Positions 1 to 11,906 of a stretch of DNA of 64,000 bases are shown piece by piece. The position numbers and the translations under genes are program-made. This DNA comes from Owenia fusiformis (lineage: Eukaryota > Annelida > Polychaeta > Sabellida > Oweniidae), in contig CAIIXF020000001.1 of assembly GCA_903813345.2 (NCBI GenBank), positions 58,111,885-58,175,884 on the forward strand. The letters run 5' to 3'. Under the pieces are notes generated by a model. It did not search any database. It was given only the letters and a program-made list of their open reading frames with translations, and was not told the origin of the DNA. How positions within the stretch are numbered: the first letter of the stretch is position 1; each line of letters opens with the position of its first letter.

Positions 1-136
1 GTGTGAATAAGTTACATACATTTTTGTAATCCCTGGGGTGTCTATTTAATGAATCCATTTGTTAACATTGCCAACTAATGTCCCATAGTACTTTTATGGC
101 GGCATTTAGTTACCATGGTTACGCATCTTTAGACAT

Positions 137-870
137 CTTACCTTGGTATCTTAAATCATTTGTAGCTCTGTCATTATTTGGTCTATAGAAATGATATTGG
201 TACCAAATTAAACCTCGTTAAATTTCCGAAAAATTTATGATATTCAATTATGCAAATTATCTAATTTGCATAAATTATGACGTCATCAATCTATTTTTGG
301 TTCAGAATTTCCAACTATAGCAACGTATCTATTAGAACTGAGGCCGTATGGCAAAATTTCTGAAAGGTTTTGTCCTTTATTCTGTTAGTAGAAGGTATAA
401 GCAACATAAAAGTGAAAACAGATTCAAAATTGAATCAGTATTACGAAAGTTATGTAACTTTCGAGGCAGCTATCGTGAATGTCATTATTTGACAATAATA
501 TACATACGTCTTACCTTGGAGTCTTGAATCAATGTAGCTTCGCCATTATTTGGTCTATAGAGATGATATTGGTATCTGATTAAACCTTATTAAATTTACT
601 ATATGGTCACAATATTCAGTTATGCAAATTAGCTAATTTGCATTAATTGTGACGTCATCAATCCATTTTTGGTTCAGAATATCCTGGTATAGCAACATAT
701 CTATTAAAACTGAGGCCGTATGACAGAATGTGTGCATAGTTTTGTCCCTTATTTGATGAGTGGAAGATATAAGCAACATTAAAGAGACAACAAATCTTCA
801 AAATTGGATCAGAATTAACAAAATTATCCAGCTTTGGAGGCGGCTACTGTGAACGTCATTGTTTGACAAT
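137..870 (+). repeat. Tandem ~372-bp units in the foldback arm (mirrored in the right arm)
   Basis: Two diverged direct copies lie about 372 bp apart, anchored by CTTACCTTGG at 137 and 510 and by CGTCATCAAT at 281 and 653. Each unit holds an octamer dyad (ATGCAAAT ... ATTTGCAT) followed by a palindromic TGACGTCA. The right arm carries the same pair in inverse orientation at roughly 3450-4180. No gene is seen here. Confidence 0.8.
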
Positions 871-1454
871 TATAAAAAGAATATTAAATTAACAAAAAAA
901 GTAACAACCATAGTTGTTTCAATCTTATTGAGTAAAAATGTGCATGTATTGAACTGAACTAATAAGTATGTGGAAAGGTTACATGTATTTTGACTATCAT
1001 TCACAGGGGTCAAAACGGTTTTCCCGACGCTGTATATTAAAGATCCAATTTTATAATTTACCATGCACTTTCAATGATTCATATAAATAGTATACATATA
1101 GTCTGATTTTCATCATATTCATCATATTCTTCATATTCTTGATTCTTAAAGCATCTGAAGTATAAAGCATGATTAGAAGTGAAGATGATTCATCATATGG
1201 TTTATGTAATATTTCTAACATTTCAGATGCTATGGTAACATCACTTGATAATGAGGTTTTTACATTTCACGTTCTTAATGAGTTAAAAGGAAGTTATTCT
1301 CCCTTTGCGGAAGTTATTCTCCCTTTGCTTTAGAGATAAATAGTCGCATGAATTTGTTTTGAAAAATTATAACTTAATTAATTTAACCCCCCCCCCTGAC
1401 AGCCCCATATTTGAAGATTTTGGTGAAACCTGGCAAAATACATTAATTATTAGG

Positions 1455-2890
1455 TTCCAGAAGCCCCCAGAAGCTATATGATGGCCCCCAGTGTCCCAAA
1501 GAATCTATACAGGGGCCCCAAGTGGCCCCCAGAAGCTATACTGTGCTCCCCAGAAGCTATATGTTGGCCCCCAGAAGCTGAATAGTGGCCCCCAGGAGCT
1601 ATACGGTGGCTCCCAGAAGCTATACAGGAAACCCTGTGGCCCCCAGGAGCTATACAGTGGCGCCCAGAAGCTATACAGGGGCCCCCAGTGGCCCCAAAAA
1701 GCTATACGGTGGCCCCCAGAAGCTATACGGGGGCCCCCAGAAGCTATATGATGGCCCCCAGAAGCTATACAAGGGCCCCCAGAAACTATACTATGGTTTC
1801 CAGAAGCTAAATGGTGGCCCCCAGTGGCCCTCGGAAGCTATATGATGGCCTCCAGAAGCTAATTAGTGGCCCCCAGGAGCTATACGGTGGCTCCCAGTGG
1901 CCCCAAGAAGCTAAACGATGGCCCCTAGAAGCTATACAGGAGCCCCAAAAAGCTACATGATGGCTCCCAGAATCTATATGATGGCCCCCAATGGCTCCCA
2001 GAAGATGTGAAGGGCCCCCAGTAGCCCCTAGAAGCTATACGGTGGCCCTCATAGGCTATATGATGGCCCCCAGAAGCTAAATAGTGACCCTCAGGAGCTA
2101 TATGGTGGTTCCCAGAAGCTACACAATGGCCCCCAGGATCTATATGGTGGCCCCAAATAGCTCCCAGAAGCTATAAAGGGCCCCCCAGTAGCCCCTAGAA
2201 GCTATACGGTGGCCCCCAGTGACCCCAAAAGCTATATAGTGGCCCCCAGAAGCTATAAAGGGGCCCACAGTGGCTCCCAGAAGCTATACGATGGCCCACA
2301 GAAGCTATACAAGGGCCTACAGAAACTGTACTGTAGCCCCCAGAAGCTATACAGGGGCCCCCAGTGGCTCCCAGAAGCTATACGATGGCCCCCAGAAGCT
2401 ATGCAAGGGCCCGCAGAAACTATATGGTAGCCCCCATAAGCTATACAATGGCCTCTAGAAGCTATACAGTGTCCCCCAATGGGCCACCATATAGCTTTGG
2501 GGGCCACCGTATAGCTTCTAGGGGCTACTGGGGGCCCTGTATAGCTTCTGGGAGCCATTGGGGGCCATCATATAGATTCTGGGGGCCATCGTGTAGCTTC
2601 TGGGGGCTGCTGTATAGCTTCTTGGGGCCACTGGGGTTCCCTGTATAGCTTCTGGGTGCCACCGTATAGCTCCTGGGGTCCACTAATTAGCTTCTGGGGG
2701 CCATCATATAGCTTCTGAGGGCCACTGGGGGTCACCATATAGCTTCTGGAGACCACAGTATAGTTTCTGTGGGCCCTTGTATAGCTTCTGGGGGCCATCA
2801 TATACCTTCTGGGGGCCACTTGGGGCCCCTGTATAGATTCTTTGGGACACTGGGGGCCATCATATAGCTTCTAGGGGCTTCTGGAACCTA
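1455..2890. repeat. 21-bp minisatellite, inverted about position 2475
   Basis: Imperfect 21-bp units built on CCCCCAGAAGCTATACGGTGG run rightwards from about 1455 to 2470, then as the reverse complement from about 2480 to 2890. Because 21 is divisible by three, several frames stay open and give seven-residue repeats such as GPQKLYG. These frames appear in several phases and on both strands and are not genes. The stretch forms the centre of the foldback element. Confidence 0.92.
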
Positions 2891-4465
2891 ATAATTAATG
2901 TATTTTGCCAGGTTTCACCAAAATCTTCAAATATGGGGGCTGTCAGGAGGGGGTTAAATTAAGTTATAATTTTTTTAAACAAATTCATGTGACTATTTAT
3001 CTCTAAAGCAAAGGGAGAATAACTTTCTTTTAACTCATTAAGAACGTGAAATGTAAAAACCTCATTATCAAGTGATGTTACCATAGCATCTGAAATGTTA
3101 GAAATATTACATAAACCATATGATGAATCATCTTCACTTCTAATCATGCTTTATACTTCAGATGCTTTAAGAATCAAGAATATGAAGAATATGATGAATA
3201 TGATGAAAATCAGACTATATGTATACTATTTATATGAATCATTGAAAGTGCATGGTAAATTATAAAATTGGATCTTTAATATACAGCGTCGAGATAACCG
3301 TTTTGACCCCTGTGAATGATAGTCAAAATACATGTAACCTTTCCACATACTTATTAGTTCAGTTCAATACATGCACATTTTTACTCAATAAGATTGAAAC
3401 AACTATGGTTGTTACTTTTTTTGTTAATTTAATATTCTTTTTATAATTGTCAAACAATGACGTTCACAGTAGCCGCCTCCAAAGCTGGATAATTTTGTTA
3501 ATTCTGATCCAATTTTGAAGATTTGTTGTCTCTTTAATGTTGCTTATATCTTCCACTCATCAAATAAGGGACAAAACTATGCACACATTCTGTCATACGG
3601 CCTCAGTTTTAATAGATATGTTGCTATACCAGGATATTCTGAACCAAAAATGGATTGATGACGTCACAATTAATGCAAATTAGCTAATTTGCATAACTGA
3701 ATATTGTGACCATATAGTAAATTTAATAAGGTTTAATCAGATACCAATATCATCTCTATAGACCAAATAATGGCGAAGCTACATTGATTCAAGACTCCAA
3801 GGTAAGACGTATGTATATTATTGTCAAATAATGACATTCACGATAGCTGCCTCGAAAGTTACATAACTTTCGTAATACTGATTCAATTTTGAATCTGTTT
3901 TCACTTTTATGTTGCTTATACCTTCTACTAACAGAATAAAGGACAAAACCTTTCAGAAATTGTGCCATACGGCCTCAGTTCTAATAGATACGTTGCTATA
4001 GTTGGAAATTCTGAACCAAAAATAGATTGATGACGTCATAATTTATGCAAATTAGATAATTTGCATAATTGAATATCATAAATTTTTCGGAAATTTAACG
4101 AGGTTTAATTTGGTACCAATATCATTTCTATAGACCAAATAATGACAGAGCTACAAATGATTTAAGATACCAAGGTAAGATGTCTAAAGATGCGTAACCA
4201 TGGTAACTGAATGCCGCCGTAAAAGTACTATGGGACATTAGTTGGCAATGTTAACAAATGAATTCATTAAATAGACACCCTAGGGATTACAAAAATGTAT
4301 GTAACTTATTCACACCTTATGGGTGCATGGGAACCCCTTGTTCCTACTATACTATATATCATTCATATCGACTTCATTAAGAACTTGCGTGCGTTGATCA
4401 GATGCATACCCCATAGCCTTGCTTTTCCCATTATAAACCCCACCCTAAACAGGCTTGAAAGCAAG

Positions 4466-4972
4466 TGGTACGGATATTAACGGTCATTTTTTAATTTGAA
4501 TAGTCATCCATTTGTAGAGGACACCTAATAAAAGGAAAATTTTGTCTAGATATGTATTCTTCATTCTTTAAAAACGCACGAAGCATTCACCCTTGCTCCA
4601 TAGCAAAGAATTGAAATTGTTGCTTTATTACACAGTTTACAGCCTTCATTCAGTATTGGTGATCGAGATGACCAATCGATATAAATTATTTTTGCATTTT
4701 GGAAGTCATAAACTTTCTGTGTGGATTTTTAAAAAATTGAAAACATTTATCGGATGTGTGCTACCTCTAATCAAGCGGTGCGGATATCGTTAGCTGCAAT
4801 TTCAAATTATTTGCTTGATGTGTCGCTATAGAATGAACTAACACCTATTTACACAATTTCCTTTTTATTAGGGAACCTGTACACATGTATGAATAGAATT
4901 GAGTACCCAACATGCCTTAGTTGGTGAAATATCACGAAATCAAATTCAAAAATGACCGTTAATATCCGCACC
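4466..4972. repeat. Inverted-repeat (MITE-like) element, ~505 bp
   Basis: A ~35-bp segment containing CGGATATTAACGGTCATTTT at about 4471 recurs as its reverse complement near 4945-4972. The short frames inside show no recognised protein. Ends and target-site duplication are not clear. Confidence 0.55.
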
Positions 4973-5570
4973 TTAGGCACATGATATCCGCACTGCTTGT
5001 TTTCATAGCACAGTCTGCAAAAAGTGAATCCATGCTTCTTTGACGTTTGTTTACAGAGAGAGGCTTGCGTGTAGATACACCTGCTTTCCCATGATCTCTG
5101 CAATAGGGTCATTCGGTTATTATTTAGGAAGAATTTTTTCCGCAGTTGTTATCCTACAATCTAAGAGACAAGCAAGGCAATCAAGTCAAGATAACATTAC
5201 CAAACAACCTAACTTAGACAAAACATTGATCCGAAATCTTCATATATCGCTCGAGTGCCAAGTGTGTCATCTCTAAATATCATAACAACATTATTTGGTG
5301 AAAATGTAGCAATTTTAAGCACTTCTCCAAGCACTTGTTGATATGTTAACTTTTACATAGACGGCAATAACCGTTTCGATGACTGTAGTTACCGTATACG
5401 GAATATTCACAAAATGGCGGAAAGGCCGGTGAACGTTTTACAAGTTTGCTCTCGGTCGCTTGTAATTGGTTAATAGACTAAGTACAAATGAGTAGCATAT
5501 TTCTTATCTAAATTGACGAAAAATACGGCAACACACGGTATGTCATTTGTGATTAAGCTGACCGTTTGAA
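4973..5570. other. No gene recognised
   Basis: Short frames only, none with family similarity. A small cluster containing ATGGCGG near 5413 is the only GC-richer spot. Confidence 0.5.
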
Positions 5571-5574
5571 TCCA

Positions 5575-6270
5575 GGAGATTAATTCAAAAATCAACTTTT
5601 TACTACCTTTCGAAGGTCACTAAATGTCAACCAAAGGTCAAATATAAAATCTAAGGTCACATCTGAACTCCTGAGAGTTGGGTCTAAATTGAAGCAAGTT
5701 GAAAAAATCAAAATGGCCGCTTTATCAAAGAATTCAAAATGGCCATCACGTAATCAAGCCAGCATACCCAAAACCTATTCAGATCTTAGCACTAGTCTGT
5801 TGTTGCATCCGTAAAAATTTCAAGTTGAACAGGCCAAGTTTAATGACCTTTTTATTTATTTACTTTATTTTACTTCTTCAGATCTTAGTAGGTCTTTTGT
5901 GAAAGCTGACCTGAATTTGAAAAAATCCAATTCCAAAAAATCAATTTAATAAAAATCAACTTTTTGACCTTTCGAAGGTCTCTGAAGGTCAACCAAAGGT
6001 CAAATCTCAAATCAATGGTCAGATTTTAATTACCGAGAACTTTAAGAAGATTCAAAAATTGGTAAATTTATGGTCGATTTATTTTTACTAAGTGATTTTC
6101 CTGGAACTTCGAATGATAAGATTTATGGAAAATTCAAAATGGCCGCCAAATTATTTTCCCAGCATACTCTAAACCTAATCAGATCTTGGTCTAGTCTTGG
6201 TCTAATCAGATCTGGTCTTGCATCTGTAAAAATTTCAAGTTGACCACGTCGGCGGTTTTCCTGGAATTTT
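5575..6270 (+). repeat. Two tandem ~360-bp diverged repeats
   Basis: CTTTCGAAGGTC at about 5607 and 5969, AAAATGGCCGC blocks, an AGATCTTAG/AGATCTTGG block, and AAAATTTCAAGTTGA blocks recur in the same order with a spacing near 360 bp. No coding signal is seen. Confidence 0.6.
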
Positions 6271-6289
6271 GGTGACAAGATTTGTTATG

Positions 6290-7140
6290 TAGCGCCCGCG
6301 CCAGCACATGCGACCTCCCGCATGGCCCCTTCAGCACAAGGCGACGGTAATAAATCACTTTTTCAAAGCGCGATAAATAGGGAAAGACAAAAATTGCTCG
6401 TCTATTTATCTGAAGATTACAATATGAGACAATTTATATTTTGTTTTTTGACATTGTGAGGTTTTCAGATATATATTTAATGTGAAATAAATGGGTATAC
6501 TGTTGAGAAATTTATTTTGAAAATATTTTTTTGAAAATTGCCCCTTGCTGAAATCTTTATTACTTCAAAAACCTCCGTGCGTTTTGCTTTAAAACAGAGG
6601 AGCAATATCAATACTAAAGGTTCCAAGTAATAAAAGATAGAGTTCATCAATAGGGCATGAGTTAATCAATAGGACATATAATTAGTATTTTTGTATTTTC
6701 TGGGGTTTTGATTGTTTCTAAACAGCCACACTGGTCTAGAGGGCACTATCATACTGAACGAAACAACACGAACCCAACAGGTTGTTGTACAGGGTCTTGA
6801 AGAAAGACTACACGCGTAACGGTTCCATCGTTACTATCACATGACAACGTGTGATTATGCTCTCGGCTGATAATTTTCGTCCGAGCCTCTTTCTGACTTT
6901 CAAAGATACTTAAGAAAAATCTTGAAGTTAAGTTGAGTAATTCATAAAATAAGGTAAGGAATGTTTTCATGTCTTTGTGAGTTGAATAGTTTAGGTTCTA
7001 AACCTAGTGGTACATTTTGTATGACAATCACGCAATGCAACAGCAATAAAGCATGGCTGAAAATTAAGGTTAACTATTTCAACAACACCATTATAAACAG
7101 CAGGACTAGTTCTCGCATAGTCGCACTGGATCATCTCTAG
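6290..7140. other. No gene recognised
   Basis: A GC-richer patch at 6292-6350 (GCGCCCGCGCC) is followed by AT-rich sequence. Frames on either strand are short and show no family motif. Confidence 0.45.
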
Positions 7141-7142
7141 AA

Positions 7143-7960
7143 CACACCGGAATAGCCTGACTACGGTAAAGTCAGATACCGTTGTCACAAATGGCGGACA
7201 TAACTGTCGCTTCAACTATTTAATCACTTGGTCCTCATTTATCGTCGCTAATTCTGTGCATGCATTATAAGCTCTTGTGATAATGTATCATATGAAATCT
7301 CATTTTGATCGGTTAAATTAAAAACTTTATTTCGATGGTAGAACATTATTAACTGTACAATTGTTCCAAGGAAATGTTATCGCATCCTACGACCCCTTTA
7401 GATTGTGGTCGTACGCCCGATTCATTGGTAAGCCTGTCTTTCTACAATGTCGGAGAATGAACTACGCATTGCACTATTAAATGACCTACCTCGATACATT
7501 CAAGAGTATTTTAGAATTCTTTTTATGTTGTTAGATCGCCAATTGTATGGGTTTATCGGCAGAACGAAGAGATTTTCGTTTTTGATAGCAATATTTGCGT
7601 GTAATATTTAACTTATTTCAACCGTCAAATTCCTCCATCCAGTTCCCGGCATGCACCAGTCATAAGGGAAATCCCTGGGGAATTCCCCTTCCGACATTTT
7701 GAAAATTGCTGACATATTTCCGATGTAAAAACTAAAATCTTTTCGTTCTGCCGATAAACCCATACAATTGGCGATCTAACAACATAAAAAGAATTCTAAA
7801 ATACTCTGGAATGTATCGAGGTAGGTCATTTAAAGTGCACAATGTGGTCTAGGTGCTCTATTAAACATACAGTTCATGAAAATCTAATTGAAGCGACGGT
7901 TATGTCCGCCATTTGTGACAACGGATCTGACTTTACCGTTGTCAGGCTATTCAAGTGTGT
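7143..7960. mobile_element. Nested foldback element, ~820 bp
   Basis: Outer arms at 7143-7213 and 7890-7960 are reverse complements and contain AAATGGCGGACATAAC on the left. Inside them a second pair of ~105-bp arms, about 7480-7585 and 7738-7842, contains ATGGGTTTATCGGCAGAACG and flanks a ~150-bp unique loop. The left spacer (~265 bp) is much longer than the right (~45 bp). A related inner copy lies at 38606-39060. No protein is encoded. Confidence 0.7.
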
Positions 7961-8184
7961 AGAAGCAGGCACTAGATTTTTGTTTGCAGGCCGAGAATCT
8001 TTCTACGTTTAAGGTAAGCATTTTAGAAAACTGAGTGGATTTAATTACCCACATTAAAGATGACTGAAATTACGTACGGCCTTTTGGGCATTATTGGGCC
8101 TTTTAAGGCTTTACTTTTCAATTTTGCGCCCACTCTTTGGTTTCAAATTCGGAATTTTTTTCAGACTTTAAAGTGCCCGATAAA

Positions 8185-8260
8185 GTATAAAATGCGCATG
8201 CGTCCAGGTGTTGATAAACTATAAATAGCGAAAACCCAGGGTTTGTCACCACAAGGTAAG
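8185..8260 (+). promoter_or_regulatory. Promoter-like cluster (NRF1-like site and TATA box)
   Basis: TGCGCATGCG near 8192 matches the NRF1 palindrome, and CTATAAATAG lies about 30 bp downstream. No downstream coding exon could be recognised, so this may be a repeat-borne or non-coding promoter, or chance. Confidence 0.25.
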
Positions 8261-8299
8261 CCAGGACGTGTTGAGAGAACAGCTAGTGTTGATATTGAA

Positions 8300-9720
8300 T
8301 TTATATGTAGCCAGATAAGTTTCCTTATTGAAATTACATATGGTTATTAGCAATACTTTGTAGGTGCTAAATAATAAAATATTTAGAGTATATATGAGAG
8401 AAATTGGTCATTTCGAACCTGTTGAAAAGTTTGTGGCTCTCGGATACACCGGGGAATTTACTTCCATGAGTACACACATAAATGTGGGGTTCCCCAAGAG
8501 GTACGCGACAAGGTGACCTGGCATCAAATGTGCGACTAAATGGTACTATCGAGAAGATAAAATAACGAAGACGACATTAAGTTATTGCATGTGACAATTA
8601 CGAGCCTTCATCTCACTGAAGTATTTTGAAGTGAAAATAGGATTTTTGTTTTGATACATGGATTCAGATGAACGTAACTTTATTCTGACAACTAATCAAA
8701 ACTGAACAAAATTGATTGTACGTAACAGACAATATATTGTTTTACAATGTTTTGATTGGCTAAACGAATGAAACCAACAAATTCTGACATGTAAAATGAC
8801 AATTTTGAAAAGTAAAATTTAAAAGTGACAAACACAACCTCCCTATCCACTCTTTGGGAGCCCTAGTAAATTAGTAATATGTACATGCAGCAGTGGTAGT
8901 GTGCAGCTTATTATCACACTACGCTTTGTATTCCAAAGCCTGTTGTTTGTAATAACACTGTTCACTCAACGTATGATTTGTGTGTGGGCAGTCAACGATA
9001 ATCATTGTTTTATCCCGGTTATATGACCTCGGCAATTATAACAAAACCGTACTAAACGAAAAAACGCAAATAAGAGAAAGCTTTCACACACATATAAAAA
9101 ATGAACTAGTCTAATCCGCCAGTATAAACTCTGTGCTATACGTAACCGGGTCAGGCGCACACTTTAAACATGCCCCTCTTGTTCAAGATCCGCCTTGTAT
9201 ATTTAATTAGGTTTAATTTGATTTCACTGATGTCAATAATACGCTTCTTGGGCCAAGGCAATCCATTATTGGCCCCCGGATAATTGAAATCTATCGCCTG
9301 AGAGAGACTCTGATTTATTACGAGACAAAACGTGTTCCTTGCCAGTGAATCCTGCAAAAACATGAAAAGAGAAGAATAAATAAACACAGATTGATTGTTC
9401 TGCCCTCTTTATTTAAAAATTATTTTTAGCGTCCTTGAGCCTTTCGGCATTCTCAATATGATCGATAGGATTATTAAGGGGGATAAACTATTGCCGAGGA
9501 AAACACACAAAGGAAATACCATTGCATATAATTTCATTGAATCGATTTTATTGGTGCCTCTTGTTTTTATATTTGAACAGTAATGACCATACCCTGACCA
9601 TATTACTGTTTACATTTCTTTTTTATTCCATGTATATTCCAATTCTACAGAAACTATCACACCAGAGCCACTTAAACTATATGGGAGGGTTATCTCTTTT
9701 CCTACTCATTGGATTTCAAA
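8300..9720. other. No gene recognised
   Basis: AT-rich sequence with short frames. A minus-strand frame at 9151-9387 has an acceptor-like TTTTTGCAG in front of it, but its peptide matches nothing I know. Confidence 0.4.
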
Positions 9721-9723
9721 GTT

Positions 9724-9780
9724 GGGATTCACGGTGTCCCACCTAAACGCTCTTACATGCACGACGGGGCGCCGTTTCAT
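9724..9780 (-). repeat. Dispersed repeat, second half of the 24.2-kb unit
   Basis: The reverse complement of this stretch resembles 24206-24268, sharing CGTCGTGCATGTAAGAGCGT and GGACACCGTG. See the entries at 20340-20440 and 24140-24268. Confidence 0.65.
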
Positions 9781-10437
9781 TACTGAAGCTAAACAAAGAA
9801 ACGCTCAGGAGTAGTAAAAATGCCGGGCGGGAATGATGGGCCGTCTGACGATTTCCCAATTAATGGGAATAAGAGGTATGTGTTACGTATTTCGAGTTTA
9901 CCATTCGATGGGTGTGATATTCATGTTGTACTTGGCTGGTTGTTGACGTTTGAAGCAACTTGGAAGTGCTGTACGAAGCAGTATAGTTATCAAACGAATT
10001 TGTCAGTCTACCGGTCAAAATTGACCACTTTTGTCGAGACATGTGATTAGTTGTGTAAACATTAGAGCCTCAGAGTATATTTTGGTCAATTTACAAAGCT
10101 TCAACGCACCAAACATTATTGTAATTCTGATTTGATGACCGAAAATCCAGTCTTAAAAATGATAACAATCTCATATTAAAGAAACGCTGCGAACTGGTTA
10201 ATACAGTGAACTGGAAACGCTGTGGTATTTGTCTAAATATGTTTAGGCATTTAGGAATTAGCTTGACTTTTTCCCTTGGCATAAAAAGAAGAAAGTTCAA
10301 TTTACATATAAATGTTTTGTTAATTTGTCAATAGTTTTAGCACACATGTAGGCATAGCATCTGATGTAGGCTTCAGTCGGCTTGTTGCATGTGTAGCACC
10401 GCCAGGTTGGGAGGTTTCAATTTACTAGTACAACACG

Positions 10438-10443
10438 TTTATT
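10438..10443 (-). terminator. Possible poly(A) signal of the 10.8-kb gene
   Basis: TTTATT on the plus strand reads AATAAA on the minus strand, about 365 bp past the stop codon of the minus-strand gene ending at 10806. Confidence 0.35.
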
Positions 10444-10805
10444 AGAGATAGATTCGAGTTTCTAAAATTGTGTCCAAAATCGAGGAAGCGTTTCGAGGAA
10501 ACAATTCGAAATGACCCAAATAATGGCAAAGACAGAAATCCAGATTTCATGATTTGATGATTTCACCGAGAGCATGCCTGGACGGAAAAATATCTAAATC
10601 TGAGAGTTGTTGATGCTATACCAGTGCAACAATCTTTTTTTTTCATTGAACATTCTATCTACACAAATAAAATCACGTATATTCCTTAATTATTGAGAAA
10701 GCTTTTCCGAAATTAGTGGGTGGTGTATTTTGTGTCACCCTGTACGTAACATTTGTTGTTAAAACGGCCACTTGGATGTATTCACGGAAGTTCATCATAT
10801 CAATT

Positions 10806-11762
10806 CTAGAAAAGGGAATTCACTGGGTAAGACATTGCCGAGTAATTGTTGTTCACACGGGGCTCTCGTTTGGAGGATCTAACGTTGGAGCAATGGTGGT
10901 GGTAAATCTTTAACACTTTACATGGATTCATCAATTTGTAATGCATGAATTCACGGATTACATACATAAGGACATTTTCCGCTCCATGGGCGTTCATGGG
11001 GAAATCCAATAGGGACATTGCCTTTGGAGTAAAAGGAGTGCCTAAGTAAAGCATGTACGTATCGTGAGCTCCATTATAATTGTCACAATAGTTCCTCAAC
11101 TGGCAAGAAGTTGCGTCCATTGCTCCTTGTCTACTGAGTGAATAGAAAATTCTCATGTCTTTCAGGTATTGCATTTTAACATTTTCAAATCCTTCACCGA
11201 CTATTATATCAGCGTTTTGAAACGCCACTACCTTGCCTATTAGGTTCTCGGATGCGTATTCGGCAAGCATTTTCATAGTTGGTCTCTCCCTTATCTCTGA
11301 AAACGTGAGAAGTTTATCGACACGTGATAGGTTTATTGGGATCAATGTTTGAGATTTTATGGATTCTTTGACGCTGCCTGATTCCACTAACAAATGTATC
11401 TGCTCAACACACGGGTGTTCAGTGTTCTTTTTTAAGGTATACAGGTATTCAATATGTCTGTTGCGTCTCTTCGTCGTGTTCTCATGTGCGTATCCTCTAC
11501 TGGCAAGGTATGTTTCGTTTGCCAATGAATCTGGAAAGCTTGTTACGATATTCATCATAACGTCACAGGTTACAGATGGTATTTGAACATTCCTTTCTGC
11601 ACTTGAAATGGGTAGGTACTGATTCCTGATCCATGGCTGCAATGTATTATTTTTCCATGGACCTATACCGTAGAGTGCATAAATCAGCATTAAACAAGCA
11701 AAAACACTAATAGTTAATTTCAAGCCTTGCTGAAAACGTTGTTCTGTAAACTGTGCTGCCAT
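10806..11762 (-). CDS. Intronless type II membrane protein, glycosyltransferase-like
   Basis: This 318-residue frame is by far the longest in the window and is uninterrupted. A short cytosolic tail precedes one hydrophobic segment at residues 14-33, followed by a luminal domain, the plan of Golgi type II glycosyltransferases. In the luminal part I see RERPTM (near 160), FQNADI (near 181-186), YSLSRQ, a HDTYMLY block (near 231), LDFPMNAHGAEN, and a C-terminal NPCKVLKIYHHHCSNVR (near 275-293). This order resembles a predicted nucleotide-sugar transferase family with a NADI acidic motif, an aromatic S/HD block, a G-x-(D/E)-N block and a terminal H-x-H. Activity and substrate are inference. Sequons include NETY and NLSR. 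Nothing is broken; the start is the first Met before the membrane segment. It could be an expressed single-exon gene or an intact retrocopy. Confidence 0.7.
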   Translation of the reverse strand: MAAQFTEQRFQQGLKLTISVFACLMLIYALYGIGPWKNNTLQPWIRNQYLPISSAERNVQIPSVTCDVMMNIVTSFPDSLANETYLASRGYAHENTTKRRNRHIEYLYTLKKNTEHPCVEQIHLLVESGSVKESIKSQTLIPINLSRVDKLLTFSEIRERPTMKMLAEYASENLIGKVVAFQNADIIVGEGFENVKMQYLKDMRIFYSLSRQGAMDATSCQLRNYCDNYNGAHDTYMLYLGTPFTPKAMSLLDFPMNAHGAENVLMYVIREFMHYKLMNPCKVLKIYHHHCSNVRSSKREPRVNNNYSAMSYPVNSLF

Positions 11763-11906
11763 GTTTTAAATTCAAAACAACGAGTCAGTGCAGATACTTT
11801 AATAAGAAGTGAGTAGCTCCCCAGTTTGGCACGTGTACAACCAATCACTGGTTAACATTAATGAGCACTCCGTATATGGTCTTACTGTACATGCCTTTTA
11901 TGGATC

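Larger units (their letters stand above)
1..4315. mobile_element. Foldback element with long inverted arms
   Basis: The first ~1450 bases return as the reverse complement in the last ~1430 bases. Both ends read GTGTGAATAAGTTACATAC when taken inward, and the stretches I compared differ at about one base per hundred, so the element is young or the arms are being homogenised. The palindrome continues inward into an inverted minisatellite. The left arm has an extra ~20-bp tandem copy near 1287-1328 that the right arm lacks. No transposase frame is visible, so the element is non-autonomous. The left end coincides with the window edge, so the target-site duplication and true left boundary cannot be seen. 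A palindromic assembly artefact is possible but less likely, because the arms differ at scattered sites. Confidence 0.85.

Noticed and set aside
1491-2819. Several overlapping frames encoding GPQKLYG-type heptad repeats
   Set aside because: They arise from a 21-bp minisatellite that is open in several phases and on both strands, with no start context or domain.
4295-4480. 61-codon frame across the foldback boundary
   Set aside because: It begins inside the transposon arm and ends in unrelated sequence, with no conserved features.
9151-9387. Minus-strand 78-codon frame with an acceptor-like TTTTTGCAG
   Set aside because: No family similarity, no matching donor or neighbouring exon.
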